Origin: a virus
IMG/VR virus record: IMGVR_UViG_3300010389_000136
Coordinates: 1 to 24,243 of that record
Reading direction: 5' to 3' (one strand)
DNA length: 24,243 nucleotides
The position numbers were made by a program, and so were the translations under genes. Positions 15,778 through 22,930 of the stretch are shown in pieces. A model generated the notes under the pieces. The model was not told where the DNA came from. It worked only from the letters and a program-made list of their open reading frames with translations, and did not search any database. How positions within the stretch are numbered: position 1 is the stretch's first letter; each line of letters opens with the position of its first letter.

Positions 15778-16610
15778 TGGGCGTCGTCTCTGGCATTCTG
15801 TACGGCAGCACGACGACTGCGCCGAGCGGTGGCGATGCGGGCGATGCCAACGCCTGGGATCTGACGTCCATCGTCGACGTTCCCACGGGCGTCGCGGTCG
15901 GTGACTACGGCGTGTTGGACGGCCGCGTGTATCAGTACACGTCTCTGACGGTGGACGCGGGCGCGGGCGGGGGCTCGCAACTGCTGTGGATCCCGACTGA
16001 CGTCGCCGCGTGGACGTCCCCCACGGTGTCCGCGTTTCTGGTTGGCGACGAAGACGCGACCGCGCGCGGCAATCAGGGATGGACGGACAGCACAAGCGGC
16101 ACCGCGAGCATCACGGGTGATGTCAGCGGCACCGGATGGACGCGGCTGCAGGCCGAGACGAGCAGCGCGGTCGCTGCGATCCAGACGCTTTCTTCTGCTG
16201 TAGCCTCCGGTACCAAGGTCTACGTGCGCACGCTCGCCACGGGGCAGAGCGAGTCGGGCGCGTCGGTTGGGTGGTTCTGCGCGGACGGGAGCAAAGCGAT
16301 GCGACTGTACGACGCCGACGACGGGCTAGCATTCCGTGCCAACTCGGCCACCGTGATAAACCCGTCGACGGTGCGAGATGGCGGGATTAAACTGGCAGAC
16401 GCGCCGAGCGGCGCGCTTTGGGAGACCGTCGACGAGGGGCAGACCGTGTGGGCGCAGGCGTACCGAAACGGCGCGGCGTACCACGGGACGCAGCGGACGA
16501 ACGGAACGAGTTCTTCAAATCGCCTTGAGTTGCGCGCGTTCAGGTTCTCTGGGTCTACCCGGATCCCGACGCTGGACCTCAAAAATCTGATCGTGGTGAC
16601 AGGCACATGA
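15777..16610 (+). CDS. Tail fibre / receptor-binding candidate
   Basis: ATG 15777 overlaps the upstream TGA, giving 277 residues; the frame is open further upstream only by chance. Residues 20-90 have a fibre-tail adaptor flavour (D-A-W-D-L-T-S and G-V-L-D-G-R-V-Y-Q-Y-T-S), the middle is Ser/Thr/Gly-rich, and residues 140-277 form a beta-sandwich-like domain (V-G-W-F-C-A-D-G-S-K-A-M-R-L-Y, L-E-L-R-A-F-R-F-S-G). It is the last gene before the lysis cassette, the usual place of the host-range protein. The 3' half of the gene is less GC-rich than its neighbours (e.g. AAAAATC at 16581), which may signal exchange. The call is positional. Confidence 0.5.
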   Translation: MGVVSGILYGSTTTAPSGGDAGDANAWDLTSIVDVPTGVAVGDYGVLDGRVYQYTSLTVDAGAGGGSQLLWIPTDVAAWTSPTVSAFLVGDEDATARGNQGWTDSTSGTASITGDVSGTGWTRLQAETSSAVAAIQTLSSAVASGTKVYVRTLATGQSESGASVGWFCADGSKAMRLYDADDGLAFRANSATVINPSTVRDGGIKLADAPSGALWETVDEGQTVWAQAYRNGAAYHGTQRTNGTSSSNRLELRAFRFSGSTRIPTLDLKNLIVVTGT

Positions 16611-17164
16611 TCGCCGCAGCCCTCCGCACCATGCAGCGCGTGCCCGGTGTCGTCGCCGTGCTGGTCGCGCGGTCGTTCGCGCTGATGGAAGTGCGCGAGC
16701 ACGGCCACAACCGCGGGCGGTGGGTGTCTGCGATCATCCGGCTCGGCGGTGGCGACGACGACGACGCGCCCGCGTGGTGCGCGTACTTCGGCTGGGCGTG
16801 CTGGCACATCGCCGCGCTTGCGCTCGGGTGCCGCGTCGTGTCGTACACGTCAGGCGGTGTCGCACGGTCGTGGATCAACGCGCACGAGGGCGACCGCGTG
16901 ACCGGCACCCCGCAGCCCGGTGACCTGATGTGCATTGTGCGGGACGCCCGGCACGTCGCCACGGTGCACGCGGGCGGCACGATGCCGGGGCATATGGAGA
17001 TCGTGCGGCGCGTCAACGGTGACGGCACGATCGACACCATCGGCGGCAACACGACCGGCGGTGACAGTGCGGAGGGCGACGGGGTGTACGAACACCGCGG
17101 CGTGTACCGGCTGGACGACCCGCGGCTGATCGGATTCATTCGACCGATGCTTGAGAGGCTGTGA
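16607..17164 (+). CDS. Endolysin, CHAP/NlpC-like peptidoglycan hydrolase
   Basis: 185 residues. ATG 16607 overlaps the upstream stop. The text fits cysteine peptidoglycan hydrolases: A-P-A-W-C-A-Y-F-G-W with Cys58 as the likely nucleophile, S-G-G-V-A-R-S-W, P-Q-P-G-D-L-M at about 102-108, G-H-M-E-I-V with His129, and I-G-G-N-T with Asn148 as the third polar residue. An upstream N-x-G-x-W-V element precedes the Cys, as in 'PWCA' type phage lysins. It would cut peptide cross-links or stems of the cell wall at the end of infection. No signal peptide or cell-wall-binding repeat is visible, so release would depend on the holin downstream. The stop overlaps the next ATG. Confidence 0.78.
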   Translation: MIAAALRTMQRVPGVVAVLVARSFALMEVREHGHNRGRWVSAIIRLGGGDDDDAPAWCAYFGWACWHIAALALGCRVVSYTSGGVARSWINAHEGDRVTGTPQPGDLMCIVRDARHVATVHAGGTMPGHMEIVRRVNGDGTIDTIGGNTTGGDSAEGDGVYEHRGVYRLDDPRLIGFIRPMLERL

Positions 17165-17364
17165 TGCGATACGTGAATCTCGGACTGATTCTCGCCGCGC
17201 TGTCGGGTCTGCTGACCCTGATCGCTGGCATGATCGAGCGCGGTGCGCCGTGGCACGAGATGGCGCTTGCGGGGCTCACCGCTGTCGCGGCGCTGATGTG
17301 GCGCGACACGGACGGCGATGGGACCCCCGACCTGCGAGACCGCACGCCGAACGGGGGCAAGTGA
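17164..17364 (+). CDS. Holin candidate with C-terminal Asp-rich Ca-binding-like motif
   Basis: 66 residues from ATG 17164, which overlaps the endolysin stop. Two hydrophobic segments (residues about 5-24 and 32-46) separated by a short charged turn (E-R-G-A-P-W-H-E) are typical of a class II-type holin that forms lesions in the inner membrane. The C-terminal tail has D48-T-D50-G-D52-G-T-P-D56, matching the D-x-D-x-D-G-x-x-D calcium loop of thrombospondin type 3 or dockerin-like repeats, which is not usual in holins. Holin function is inferred from size, topology and lysis-cassette position. Confidence 0.65.
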   Translation: MRYVNLGLILAALSGLLTLIAGMIERGAPWHEMALAGLTAVAALMWRDTDGDGTPDLRDRTPNGGK

Positions 17365-17573
17365 TGCGCACTCTCGTCGTCGTGTGCGGGCTGATGCTCG
17401 CTGGATGTGGTGCGCCCATCGTTGCGCAGGTCGACACCGCGGAGCAGTCCGCGGGCGTCACTGTCGACGGGTGGGGGCTGTCCGCGTCATGCAAGGCGGG
17501 GCACGTCTGTGTCCGCACGCCTGTCATGCCGGTTTGCTTCCCTGTCCCCGACAAGTTGTGTGGATGGATCTGA
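17364..17573 (+). CDS. Small lipoprotein, outer-membrane spanin candidate
   Basis: 69 residues from ATG 17364, which overlaps the holin stop (TGATG). A short positively charged N-terminus (M-R-T) is followed by a hydrophobic segment and the lipobox L-M-L-A-G-C with Cys15, so the mature protein should be a lipid-anchored peptide of about 55 residues with four more cysteines. In Gram-negative phages, a small lipoprotein in the lysis cassette is usually the o-spanin (Rz1-like), although this one is not Pro-rich and is Cys-rich, so another envelope role is possible. Confidence 0.6.
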   Translation: MRTLVVVCGLMLAGCGAPIVAQVDTAEQSAGVTVDGWGLSASCKAGHVCVRTPVMPVCFPVPDKLCGWI

Positions 17574-17632
17574 TACCCCTGTGCGTCGCGTTGGCGATCC
17601 TCGCTGGCGTGGCGGCCTACTGCACGAGCTGA
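17564..17632 (+). CDS. Tiny membrane peptide (22 aa)
   Basis: ATG 17564 begins ten bases before the lipoprotein stop; the frame ends at TGA 17630-17632 and fills the gap to the next gene. The product is a near-continuous hydrophobic helix (I-P-L-C-V-A-L-A-I-L-A-G-V-A-A-Y) with an Asp at position 2 and a C-T-S end, so a single membrane span is expected. There is no strong ribosome binding site; translation could be coupled to the lipoprotein gene. It may be an accessory lysis peptide or may be a chance frame. Confidence 0.4.
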   Translation: MDLIPLCVALAILAGVAAYCTS

Positions 17633-17636
17633 CCCC

Positions 17637-17867
17637 ATGTCGATCGAATCGCTCACCGTCCCTGTCGTGCTGGTACTCGGCGCTGTGTCGTCTGCTGGCG
17701 CGATGTCGTGGTGGCTCGGCTCGCAGTTGCGCGCCGTCTCGACGAAGATCGACGACCTGCGGCTGCACATTGTGTCGAGCTACGTGACGCACGAGCGCCA
17801 CAACGAACTTGACCGGCGCGTCGCAGACCTGAACGATCGCGTGGTGCGCATCGAGGCGCGACAGTGA
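17637..17867 (+). CDS. TM plus coiled-coil protein, inner spanin-like candidate
   Basis: 76 residues from ATG 17637. A hydrophobic segment (residues about 6-26) is followed by W-W-L-G-S-Q and a coiled-coil-like charged helix (residues about 30-76, with Leu/Ile/Val in heptad-like spacing: K-I-D-D-L-R-L-H-I-V, R-R-V-A-D-L-N-D-R-V-V-R-I-E). This topology fits an i-spanin partner for the lipoprotein, or a hemolysin XhlA-like membrane protein. Close coupling to the lysis genes supports a lysis role. The stop overlaps the next gene's GTG start. Confidence 0.55.
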   Translation: MSIESLTVPVVLVLGAVSSAGAMSWWLGSQLRAVSTKIDDLRLHIVSSYVTHERHNELDRRVADLNDRVVRIEARQ

Positions 17868-19342
17868 GCGACGACGGACGATGGTGCGCGGCAGGCGAAG
17901 CCGCAGCACACTACCAGATCAGCCCCCGGACGCTGCGCGACCGACGCGCGGCGGGCACCGTGCGGGCTCGCAGACATCCCGAGTATGGGCACCAGTGGGA
18001 GTACTGGTGCCCCGCCGCCTCGGACCCCGGTGATGCGCCGCGCGAAGCAGGCGACACGGGCGAGACCGAGGCGGCGTCACTGCACCTTGCGGCAGACGAG
18101 CAGGTCCGCACCACGGGCGAGGAAGTCCACCGCGACGGCTACGTGTATGTCGGATCGTCCGACACGTACATCATCGGGTGTCCGCCCGCTGGCGGGCAGC
18201 TGGTGCGCCCCGGTGCGTGGGTGCGGTCGCTGTGGCGCGCGTACACCGCGGGCGGAATGACGATCGCGGAGGTCTGCCGCGAGTTCGAGATCGATCGGGC
18301 GACGTTTGAGGCGACGCGCCGATCGCTGGCGCTGACGCATTCGTCGGCACCGTGGACGGATGAGGAGATCGCGGGGTCGACGGTCGACGCTCTGACCGCG
18401 GACGCGCTGCGGAGCAAAGAGCGCGAGGCGCTGGTCAGGGCAGAGCGCGCGGACTGGCGACGCACGCGGCAGGACGCCCAGCGGTGGCGCATGCTGCGCG
18501 AGGCGCTGCGCGAGGCGGTCGAAGAACTCGGCATCCCCGAGCCGAACATCCGCCCGCAGCCCGTCGACCGTGGCGCGTGGGACGTGCTGATCGGGACGAC
18601 CGACATGCACGTCGGCAAGCGCACCGCGGGGCAGGACCACACGCTGGCGGCGCAGGTGGCGGGGCTGCGTGACCTGCTGCACCGCATCCCCGACGACGTC
18701 ATCGGCACGTGGGGCACCGCGCCCGCACGATGGATCGTCGTCATCGGGTCGGACGGTCTGCACTCGGACACCTACGGGCAGACGACGACCAGCGGCACGC
18801 CACAGGGTGCGCAGTCGGTCGGGTCCACGGGACAGGCGCTGGCGGCGTACATCGGGCTGATGGCAGGGCTGATCGATCTGCTGGCCGAAAGCGCGCCCGT
18901 GCTGGCGGTGCACGTGCCTGGCAACCATGACCGCATCCTCGGGCACGCTGCCGCGCTCGCGCTGTCGCAGCGGTACCGCGACGAGGACCGCGTGACCGTC
19001 GATGACGACGAGACCCCGCACCGCGTGCTGGCGGTCGGGTCCGTGCCGCTCATGCTGCACCACGGAGACGGCGCAGACGCGCGAAGGGCTGCCGCCACGC
19101 TGCGACGCGAGGCGCCCGCGTCGTGTGACATCCGGCACGCGATGGTCGCCCACGGTCACCTGCACAGCCGAAGCGCGGCATGGCAGGACGATCACGGCGT
19201 GCTCACCGTGTGCATGGCGTCGCCCGCGAGCGCGGACGACTGGCACGCCGCGAAGCACTACACCGGCGCACGGCGCGCGGTGGGTTGCTGGCGGATTCAC
19301 CACTCGGGGCGGTTGCCGATGCCGATGTGGTGCGAGGTGTGA
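17864..19342 (+). CDS. HTH domains fused to calcineurin-like metallophosphoesterase
   Basis: 492 residues from GTG 17864, which overlaps the upstream TGA. Residues about 8-33 form a MerR/excisionase-like HTH (G-E-A-A-A-H-Y-Q-I-S-P-R-T-L-R-D-R-R) and about 123-152 a second HTH-like block (M-T-I-A-E-V-C-R-E-F-E-I-D-R-A-T). The metallophosphoesterase motifs follow in order: T-D247-M-H249-V-G, G-S-D297-G-L-H300-S-D, P-G-N354-H355-D, H399-H-G-D and H430-G-H432-L-H434. The set is complete, so the enzyme should be active on phosphoesters. With DNA-binding domains in front, DNA (nuclease or end-processing, SbcD-like in fold) is the likely substrate, but this is not shown. It lies at the end of the + strand arm, one base from the convergent helicase-methyltransferase gene. 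Confidence 0.82.
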   Translation: MSDDGRWCAAGEAAAHYQISPRTLRDRRAAGTVRARRHPEYGHQWEYWCPAASDPGDAPREAGDTGETEAASLHLAADEQVRTTGEEVHRDGYVYVGSSDTYIIGCPPAGGQLVRPGAWVRSLWRAYTAGGMTIAEVCREFEIDRATFEATRRSLALTHSSAPWTDEEIAGSTVDALTADALRSKEREALVRAERADWRRTRQDAQRWRMLREALREAVEELGIPEPNIRPQPVDRGAWDVLIGTTDMHVGKRTAGQDHTLAAQVAGLRDLLHRIPDDVIGTWGTAPARWIVVIGSDGLHSDTYGQTTTSGTPQGAQSVGSTGQALAAYIGLMAGLIDLLAESAPVLAVHVPGNHDRILGHAAALALSQRYRDEDRVTVDDDETPHRVLAVGSVPLMLHHGDGADARRAAATLRREAPASCDIRHAMVAHGHLHSRSAAWQDDHGVLTVCMASPASADDWHAAKHYTGARRAVGCWRIHHSGRLPMPMWCEV

Positions 19343-19343
19343 A

Positions 19344-21614
19344 TCAGACGAGGTCGAGGAGCGACGTCTGCGCGTCGGGCTTGACCGCCTCGTCCATGTT
19401 TCGACACGCGAGTTCGAAGTAACTTGCCTTGAGTTCGCAGCCCCACGCGCGTCGACCCATGTTGACCGCCGACACCGCCTCGCTGCCGATGCCCATGAAC
19501 GGCGTCAGCACGAGGTCTCCGGGGTTACTCCACAGGTGGATCGCACGCTCGATGACGTCGAGTTGGAGCGGGCAGATGTGGCGCTCGTCGTCCTCGTCTC
19601 GCCCGTCGCGGTAGTTCAGCGTGCGGGTCTGATTGATGTCGAACCAGACCGGGCTGGCGTACCGCTGCCACACGTCGATGCTGTATCGGCGCGCGTCGTC
19701 ATCGGGCGAGCCGTCCGGGCCGCTTTCTCCGATGTACGAGTCGAACCGCTCGCCGCCGCTCGATACGGGCTCGGGGTTCTCGCCGGGCTTCTGGAACACG
19801 CACAGGTAGTCAGCGAGTCCCTGACGTGACCGCGCCGAATCCTTGCACAGCGTCTTGTAGAGCAGGCCGTGCGCCTTCGTCCGCTGCATCGCGGTCACGG
19901 GATCCTTCCAGATGCAGACCTCGGAGTGCAGGACGAATCCCTTCGACTCGAACAGCCGGATGATGTCGCCGCGGAAGTCCTTCACCCCGACGTACCCGTC
20001 GCGGGACTTGGACGCCATCAGCTGCATGACGTGCACCGCGCAGATTCGGCCCGGCATCAGCACGCGGAACAGTTCATCGACGATGAATCCGAAGTGCACC
20101 GCGAAGTCGTCCGCGTTCTCGCAGTTGCCGAGATCGCGCGGGCTGTTCGAGTACGTGAACAGGGACGCGAACGGCGGGCTGAACACCATCATGCCGACGC
20201 TGTCGTCTTCGACGTCGCGCAGCTTCTCGACGCTGTCGCCCTTGTGGAGCTCGAACCCTTCACCTCGATACACGTCGACGTCGTACTCGTCGCGCATGGC
20301 GGTCAGACTCGACACGTTCTCGATGCTCGTCTCTCGCATTGCCTTCGTCATCTCCTCCCCCATTTCATCCGCTGCTGCCTGCTTTCTCGAGATCGATCGG
20401 GCGACTGCCGACTCGGTGTCAGCGAACGCGACGTGCACGCTCACCGGCGACTTCTGGCCGAATCGCCAGCACCGACGCACGGCCTGGTAGAACTGCTCAT
20501 AGCTGTGCGTCAGCCCGACGAATGCGACGTTTCGGCAGTGCTGCCAGTTCATGCCGAATCCGGCGATGCTCGGCTTGGTGACGATGACCCGATGGTCTCC
20601 GTGAGAAAACCCGAGCATCCGGGCCGCCTTCTGCTCCGGCTTGTCGCTGCCGCGCACAGTGACCGCGTCGGGAATCAGTCGCGACAGTTCATCCTCCTCC
20701 GCGTTGGTGTGGCACCACACGACCCACGGCTCGTCGCTGTCGTTGACGAGTTCCGCGATCGTGGACGCGCGCATCGGCATCGTGCGCTTGGACTCGGCGC
20801 GCAACTCGGACAGGGTGCGCGCCTCCATCCGAAACAGCGTGCCGCCATCTGCGGTGCGGTCCGCCTCGATCATGTGCTCGACGATGTCCATCGGCGGCAG
20901 CATGAATCCGTCGTCGCTGAATCCGATATCGGACGGGCGGCGGATACAGATCGCCCACGTCGCGACCCATCGCCAGAACGCTTCGCGGGCGTGACCCTTG
21001 AGTCGCCAGTCCGACACGTTGCCGCCCGTGTCATGGATGAAGAACGACGCCAGCATCTCCTCGCGAGACATGATCCCGCAGAACTGTGCGTGATTGCCGA
21101 GCTCGGTGTGGTCGTTGGGCGCGGGCGTCGCCGTGCATGCCAGGCGGTACGGCACCCGCTCCGACATCATCAGCAGCTCTGTGCGCGTCTTGCCGTTGAA
21201 CGACTTCAGGATGCTCGACTCGTCCAGCACGATCCCTGCGAACTCGTCGACGTTGAACTTGTCGCGCTGCTCGTAGTTGGTGATCACGATACCGCTTCGG
21301 ATGACTCCGTCGCGCGAGACCGCCGCGTCGATGCCGAACCGCGACGCCTCCTCCGACGTCTGCTCCGCCACGGCGAGCGGGCACAGGATCAGCACCGGCA
21401 TCCCGGTGTGCTCGTGCACGCGGTGAGCCCACTCGAGTTGCATCAGCGTCTTGCCCATTCCGCAGTCAGCGAAGATCGCGGCACGTCCGCGACGGAGCGC
21501 CCACCGAACGATGGCGGATTGGTAGTCGAACAGGTGCGAGTTCAGATCGCCGCAGTCGAATCCCGACGCGGGCGCCTCGCGCATCTTCGTCTCGATGTAC
21601 TTTGCGTAGTTCAT
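19344..21614 (-). CDS. SNF2-like helicase fused to SPPF-type DNA methyltransferase
   Basis: 756 residues. N-terminal half: F-D-Y-Q near 29-32 (Q-motif-like), Walker A D50-C-G-M-G-K55-T, D131-E-S-S as motif II, T161-A-T-P as motif III and a C-terminal helicase core with S-I-A-G-F-G-M-N-W and Q-A-V-R-R-C-W-R-F-G-Q (about 378-388) as motif VI, i.e. an SF2/SNF2-type DNA translocase. C-terminal half (about 445-756): S479-P-P-F as catalytic motif IV and P-F-M-G708-I-G710-S as the SAM-binding motif I, in the permuted beta-class order; SPPY/F usually marks N4-cytosine enzymes. ATG 21614 overlaps the MazG stop. The likely job is self-modification of phage DNA or restriction evasion, possibly coupled to translocation. 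No cognate endonuclease lies in the window. Confidence 0.85.
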   Translation of the reverse strand: MNYAKYIETKMREAPASGFDCGDLNSHLFDYQSAIVRWALRRGRAAIFADCGMGKTLMQLEWAHRVHEHTGMPVLILCPLAVAEQTSEEASRFGIDAAVSRDGVIRSGIVITNYEQRDKFNVDEFAGIVLDESSILKSFNGKTRTELLMMSERVPYRLACTATPAPNDHTELGNHAQFCGIMSREEMLASFFIHDTGGNVSDWRLKGHAREAFWRWVATWAICIRRPSDIGFSDDGFMLPPMDIVEHMIEADRTADGGTLFRMEARTLSELRAESKRTMPMRASTIAELVNDSDEPWVVWCHTNAEEDELSRLIPDAVTVRGSDKPEQKAARMLGFSHGDHRVIVTKPSIAGFGMNWQHCRNVAFVGLTHSYEQFYQAVRRCWRFGQKSPVSVHVAFADTESAVARSISRKQAAADEMGEEMTKAMRETSIENVSSLTAMRDEYDVDVYRGEGFELHKGDSVEKLRDVEDDSVGMMVFSPPFASLFTYSNSPRDLGNCENADDFAVHFGFIVDELFRVLMPGRICAVHVMQLMASKSRDGYVGVKDFRGDIIRLFESKGFVLHSEVCIWKDPVTAMQRTKAHGLLYKTLCKDSARSRQGLADYLCVFQKPGENPEPVSSGGERFDSYIGESGPDGSPDDDARRYSIDVWQRYASPVWFDINQTRTLNYRDGRDEDDERHICPLQLDVIERAIHLWSNPGDLVLTPFMGIGSEAVSAVNMGRRAWGCELKASYFELACRNMDEAVKPDAQTSLLDLV

Positions 21615-22252
21615 GACCCTCCACGGTCGTCACGCCTCTCCATTGAGGCTGTTGTGGTGAACCCATCTGGGTATCTCTTTGCCAGTTTGTCAACGTTCAT
21701 CTTCGCCACGTCATCAAGCGACACGCCGATGCACGCTGCGATGTCAGCGACGTACCACAGCACGTCTCCCAGTTCGCTGGCGATCCGGTCCCGATCGAGC
21801 GGGTGCCCGTGCCCAGCGAACTTCTTGATGTGCTCGACGACCTCGCCAGATTCGCCAGCCAGCCCGAGCGCAGAGATCGTCAGCCTGTGCACGGCTGGCG
21901 TGTACGGGCTCGTCGTTCGCTGCGCCATGCGCTGGTAGTCGTGCAGTGTCCAGTGTGATTCACCTCCCATCGCCACCCCCTCGCTGATCATCCTGTGTGC
22001 CGTCGCCCCGTCCAGTTCGGCATCGGTCACCGGACCGAGCCGCGCGTCGAGATCGTCCAGCCACGCGAGCGTGTCACGGCGCGTCCCGTCGCGCGTGAAC
22101 GCCAGCAGCCCCGTGGGGGCGTGCGTGACCGCCCAGGACGACGGGTGCGCGCGTCGGACGTGCCAGCGTCCCGAGGGCGAGACGACGCCGTTGACCTCGA
22201 TCGGCTCGCGGTGCCTTTGGTTGATCTTGACCTTTCTGCGTGTCCATGTCAT
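21611..22252 (-). CDS. MazG-like nucleotide pyrophosphohydrolase with N-terminal extension
   Basis: 213 residues. ATG 22252 is chosen because GGAGGG lies 7-8 bases upstream and the codon overlaps the upstream stop. Residues about 103-197 are MazG-like: L-H-D-Y-Q at 103, G-L-A-G-E-S-G-E137-V-V-E140, then E160-L-G-D163-V-L-W-Y and the end K-L-A-K-R-Y-P-D-G-F, giving the metal-binding E-x-x-E and E-x-x-D pair. The family hydrolyses NTPs or dNTPs to monophosphates; phage versions are linked to nucleotide pools or the (p)ppGpp response. The first 100 residues are a separate Trp-rich segment with no recognised match (R-W-H-V-R-R-A-H-P-S-S-W-A-V-T-H). Its stop overlaps the helicase start, so expression is coupled. 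Confidence 0.82.
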   Translation of the reverse strand: MTWTRRKVKINQRHREPIEVNGVVSPSGRWHVRRAHPSSWAVTHAPTGLLAFTRDGTRRDTLAWLDDLDARLGPVTDAELDGATAHRMISEGVAMGGESHWTLHDYQRMAQRTTSPYTPAVHRLTISALGLAGESGEVVEHIKKFAGHGHPLDRDRIASELGDVLWYVADIAACIGVSLDDVAKMNVDKLAKRYPDGFTTTASMERRDDRGGS

Positions 22253-22659
22253 GCCGACGCCCTCCCGATCACGTCGCGCCACCCGAGCACGAGCACGAGC
22301 GCGCCAACGTCGACCATCGTTGCGGGTGCGCCAGCTGCGAGGCGGCGCAATCGTCGCTCGCTCATGCACGCCAGCACGGTCGCGAATCCCTCGCTGTCAC
22401 GGTCCATCGCGTACACGTCCCACGCGGCGTCACGGACGGACTCTGCGAGGTGCGGGCGCGGCGTGCCGTATGCGTCGAGACAGCGCGCGACGGACGGCAC
22501 GGTGCCGAGCCCGCGCTCGATCAGGCTGACGGTGTGACCGGACATCCCGGCGCGGTCGCCTGCCTCGTCGAGTGTCAGCGCGTGCCGGAACCGGTCGCGC
22601 GTGAGGTCGCTGCCCCACTGCCGCGCGTTCTCGTGTGCGATGTGCCTGGGGGTTTTCAT
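22249..22659 (-). CDS. XRE-type HTH transcriptional regulator
   Basis: 136 residues. ATG 22659 is chosen for GGGAGGA about 9 bases upstream and the ATGA overlap with the previous gene; a longer frame upstream is chance. Residues about 22-66 form a Cro/C1-type HTH: L-T-L-D-E-A-G-D-R-A-G-M-S-G-H-T-V-S-L-I-E-R-G, followed by V-P-S-V-A-R-C-L-D-A-Y-G. A helical C-terminal half may dimerise. It is the only classical DNA-binding regulator in the window, so it is a candidate for the palindromes at 303 and 15415, but a direct link is not visible in the sequence. Confidence 0.72.
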   Translation of the reverse strand: MKTPRHIAHENARQWGSDLTRDRFRHALTLDEAGDRAGMSGHTVSLIERGLGTVPSVARCLDAYGTPRPHLAESVRDAAWDVYAMDRDSEGFATVLACMSERRLRRLAAGAPATMVDVGALVLVLGWRDVIGRASA

Positions 22660-22910
22660 GGCCGCTCGTCCTCCCACTGCGGATCGTCCGAAATCATCCG
22701 CTCCGTTCTGGCGTGCACCGCCCAGCATGCTTCGCGCTTCGTCTCGTGCGTCGTCCGGTAGATGCGCGCGTCGAGTCCGTACCAGACCTCCCACGCTTCG
22801 CCGGACCATGACACGAGCCAGCACCCTCGCGCGTGTCGTCCGCTGATCCAGTGGCCTCGGTGCGCGTCGTATCCGCGCATTCCGAGACGCTGCAGGGTGT
22901 GATCGTTCAT
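22656..22910 (-). CDS. Hypothetical Trp-rich early protein
   Basis: 84 residues. ATG 22910 follows GGAGAG at 6 bases. The text is rich in Trp, His and Arg (W-I-S-G-R-H-A-R-G-C-W-L-V-S-W-S-G-E-A-W-E-V-W-Y-G-L-D-A-R) with an acidic C-terminus; there is no recognisable motif. The gene begins after the hairpin at 22931-22973 and shares the short leader seen before two other early genes. It ends in an ATGA overlap with the regulator gene, so it is the first gene of the regulator-MazG-helicase transcript or a coupled member of it. Confidence 0.6.
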   Translation of the reverse strand: MNDHTLQRLGMRGYDAHRGHWISGRHARGCWLVSWSGEAWEVWYGLDARIYRTTHETKREACWAVHARTERMISDDPQWEDERP

Positions 22911-22930
22911 GTCTCTCCGTGTCGTGGTGA
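22911..22930 (-). promoter_or_regulatory. Shared early leader with ribosome binding site
   Basis: On the minus strand the bases before ATG 22910 read CACCACGACACGGAGAGAC. The same block in slightly altered form precedes ATG 23191 (CACCACACCGGAGACTGAC) and ATG 24091 (CACCACACGGAGAGAGAC). GGAGA is the ribosome binding core; the conserved CACCAC to its left is not needed for ribosome binding. Confidence 0.5.

Noticed and set aside
19869-21938. A 689-codon open frame on the + strand opposite the helicase-methyltransferase
   Set aside because: Low-complexity Arg/His/Asp/Val text typical of an antisense shadow; the minus-strand gene has complete helicase and methyltransferase motifs.
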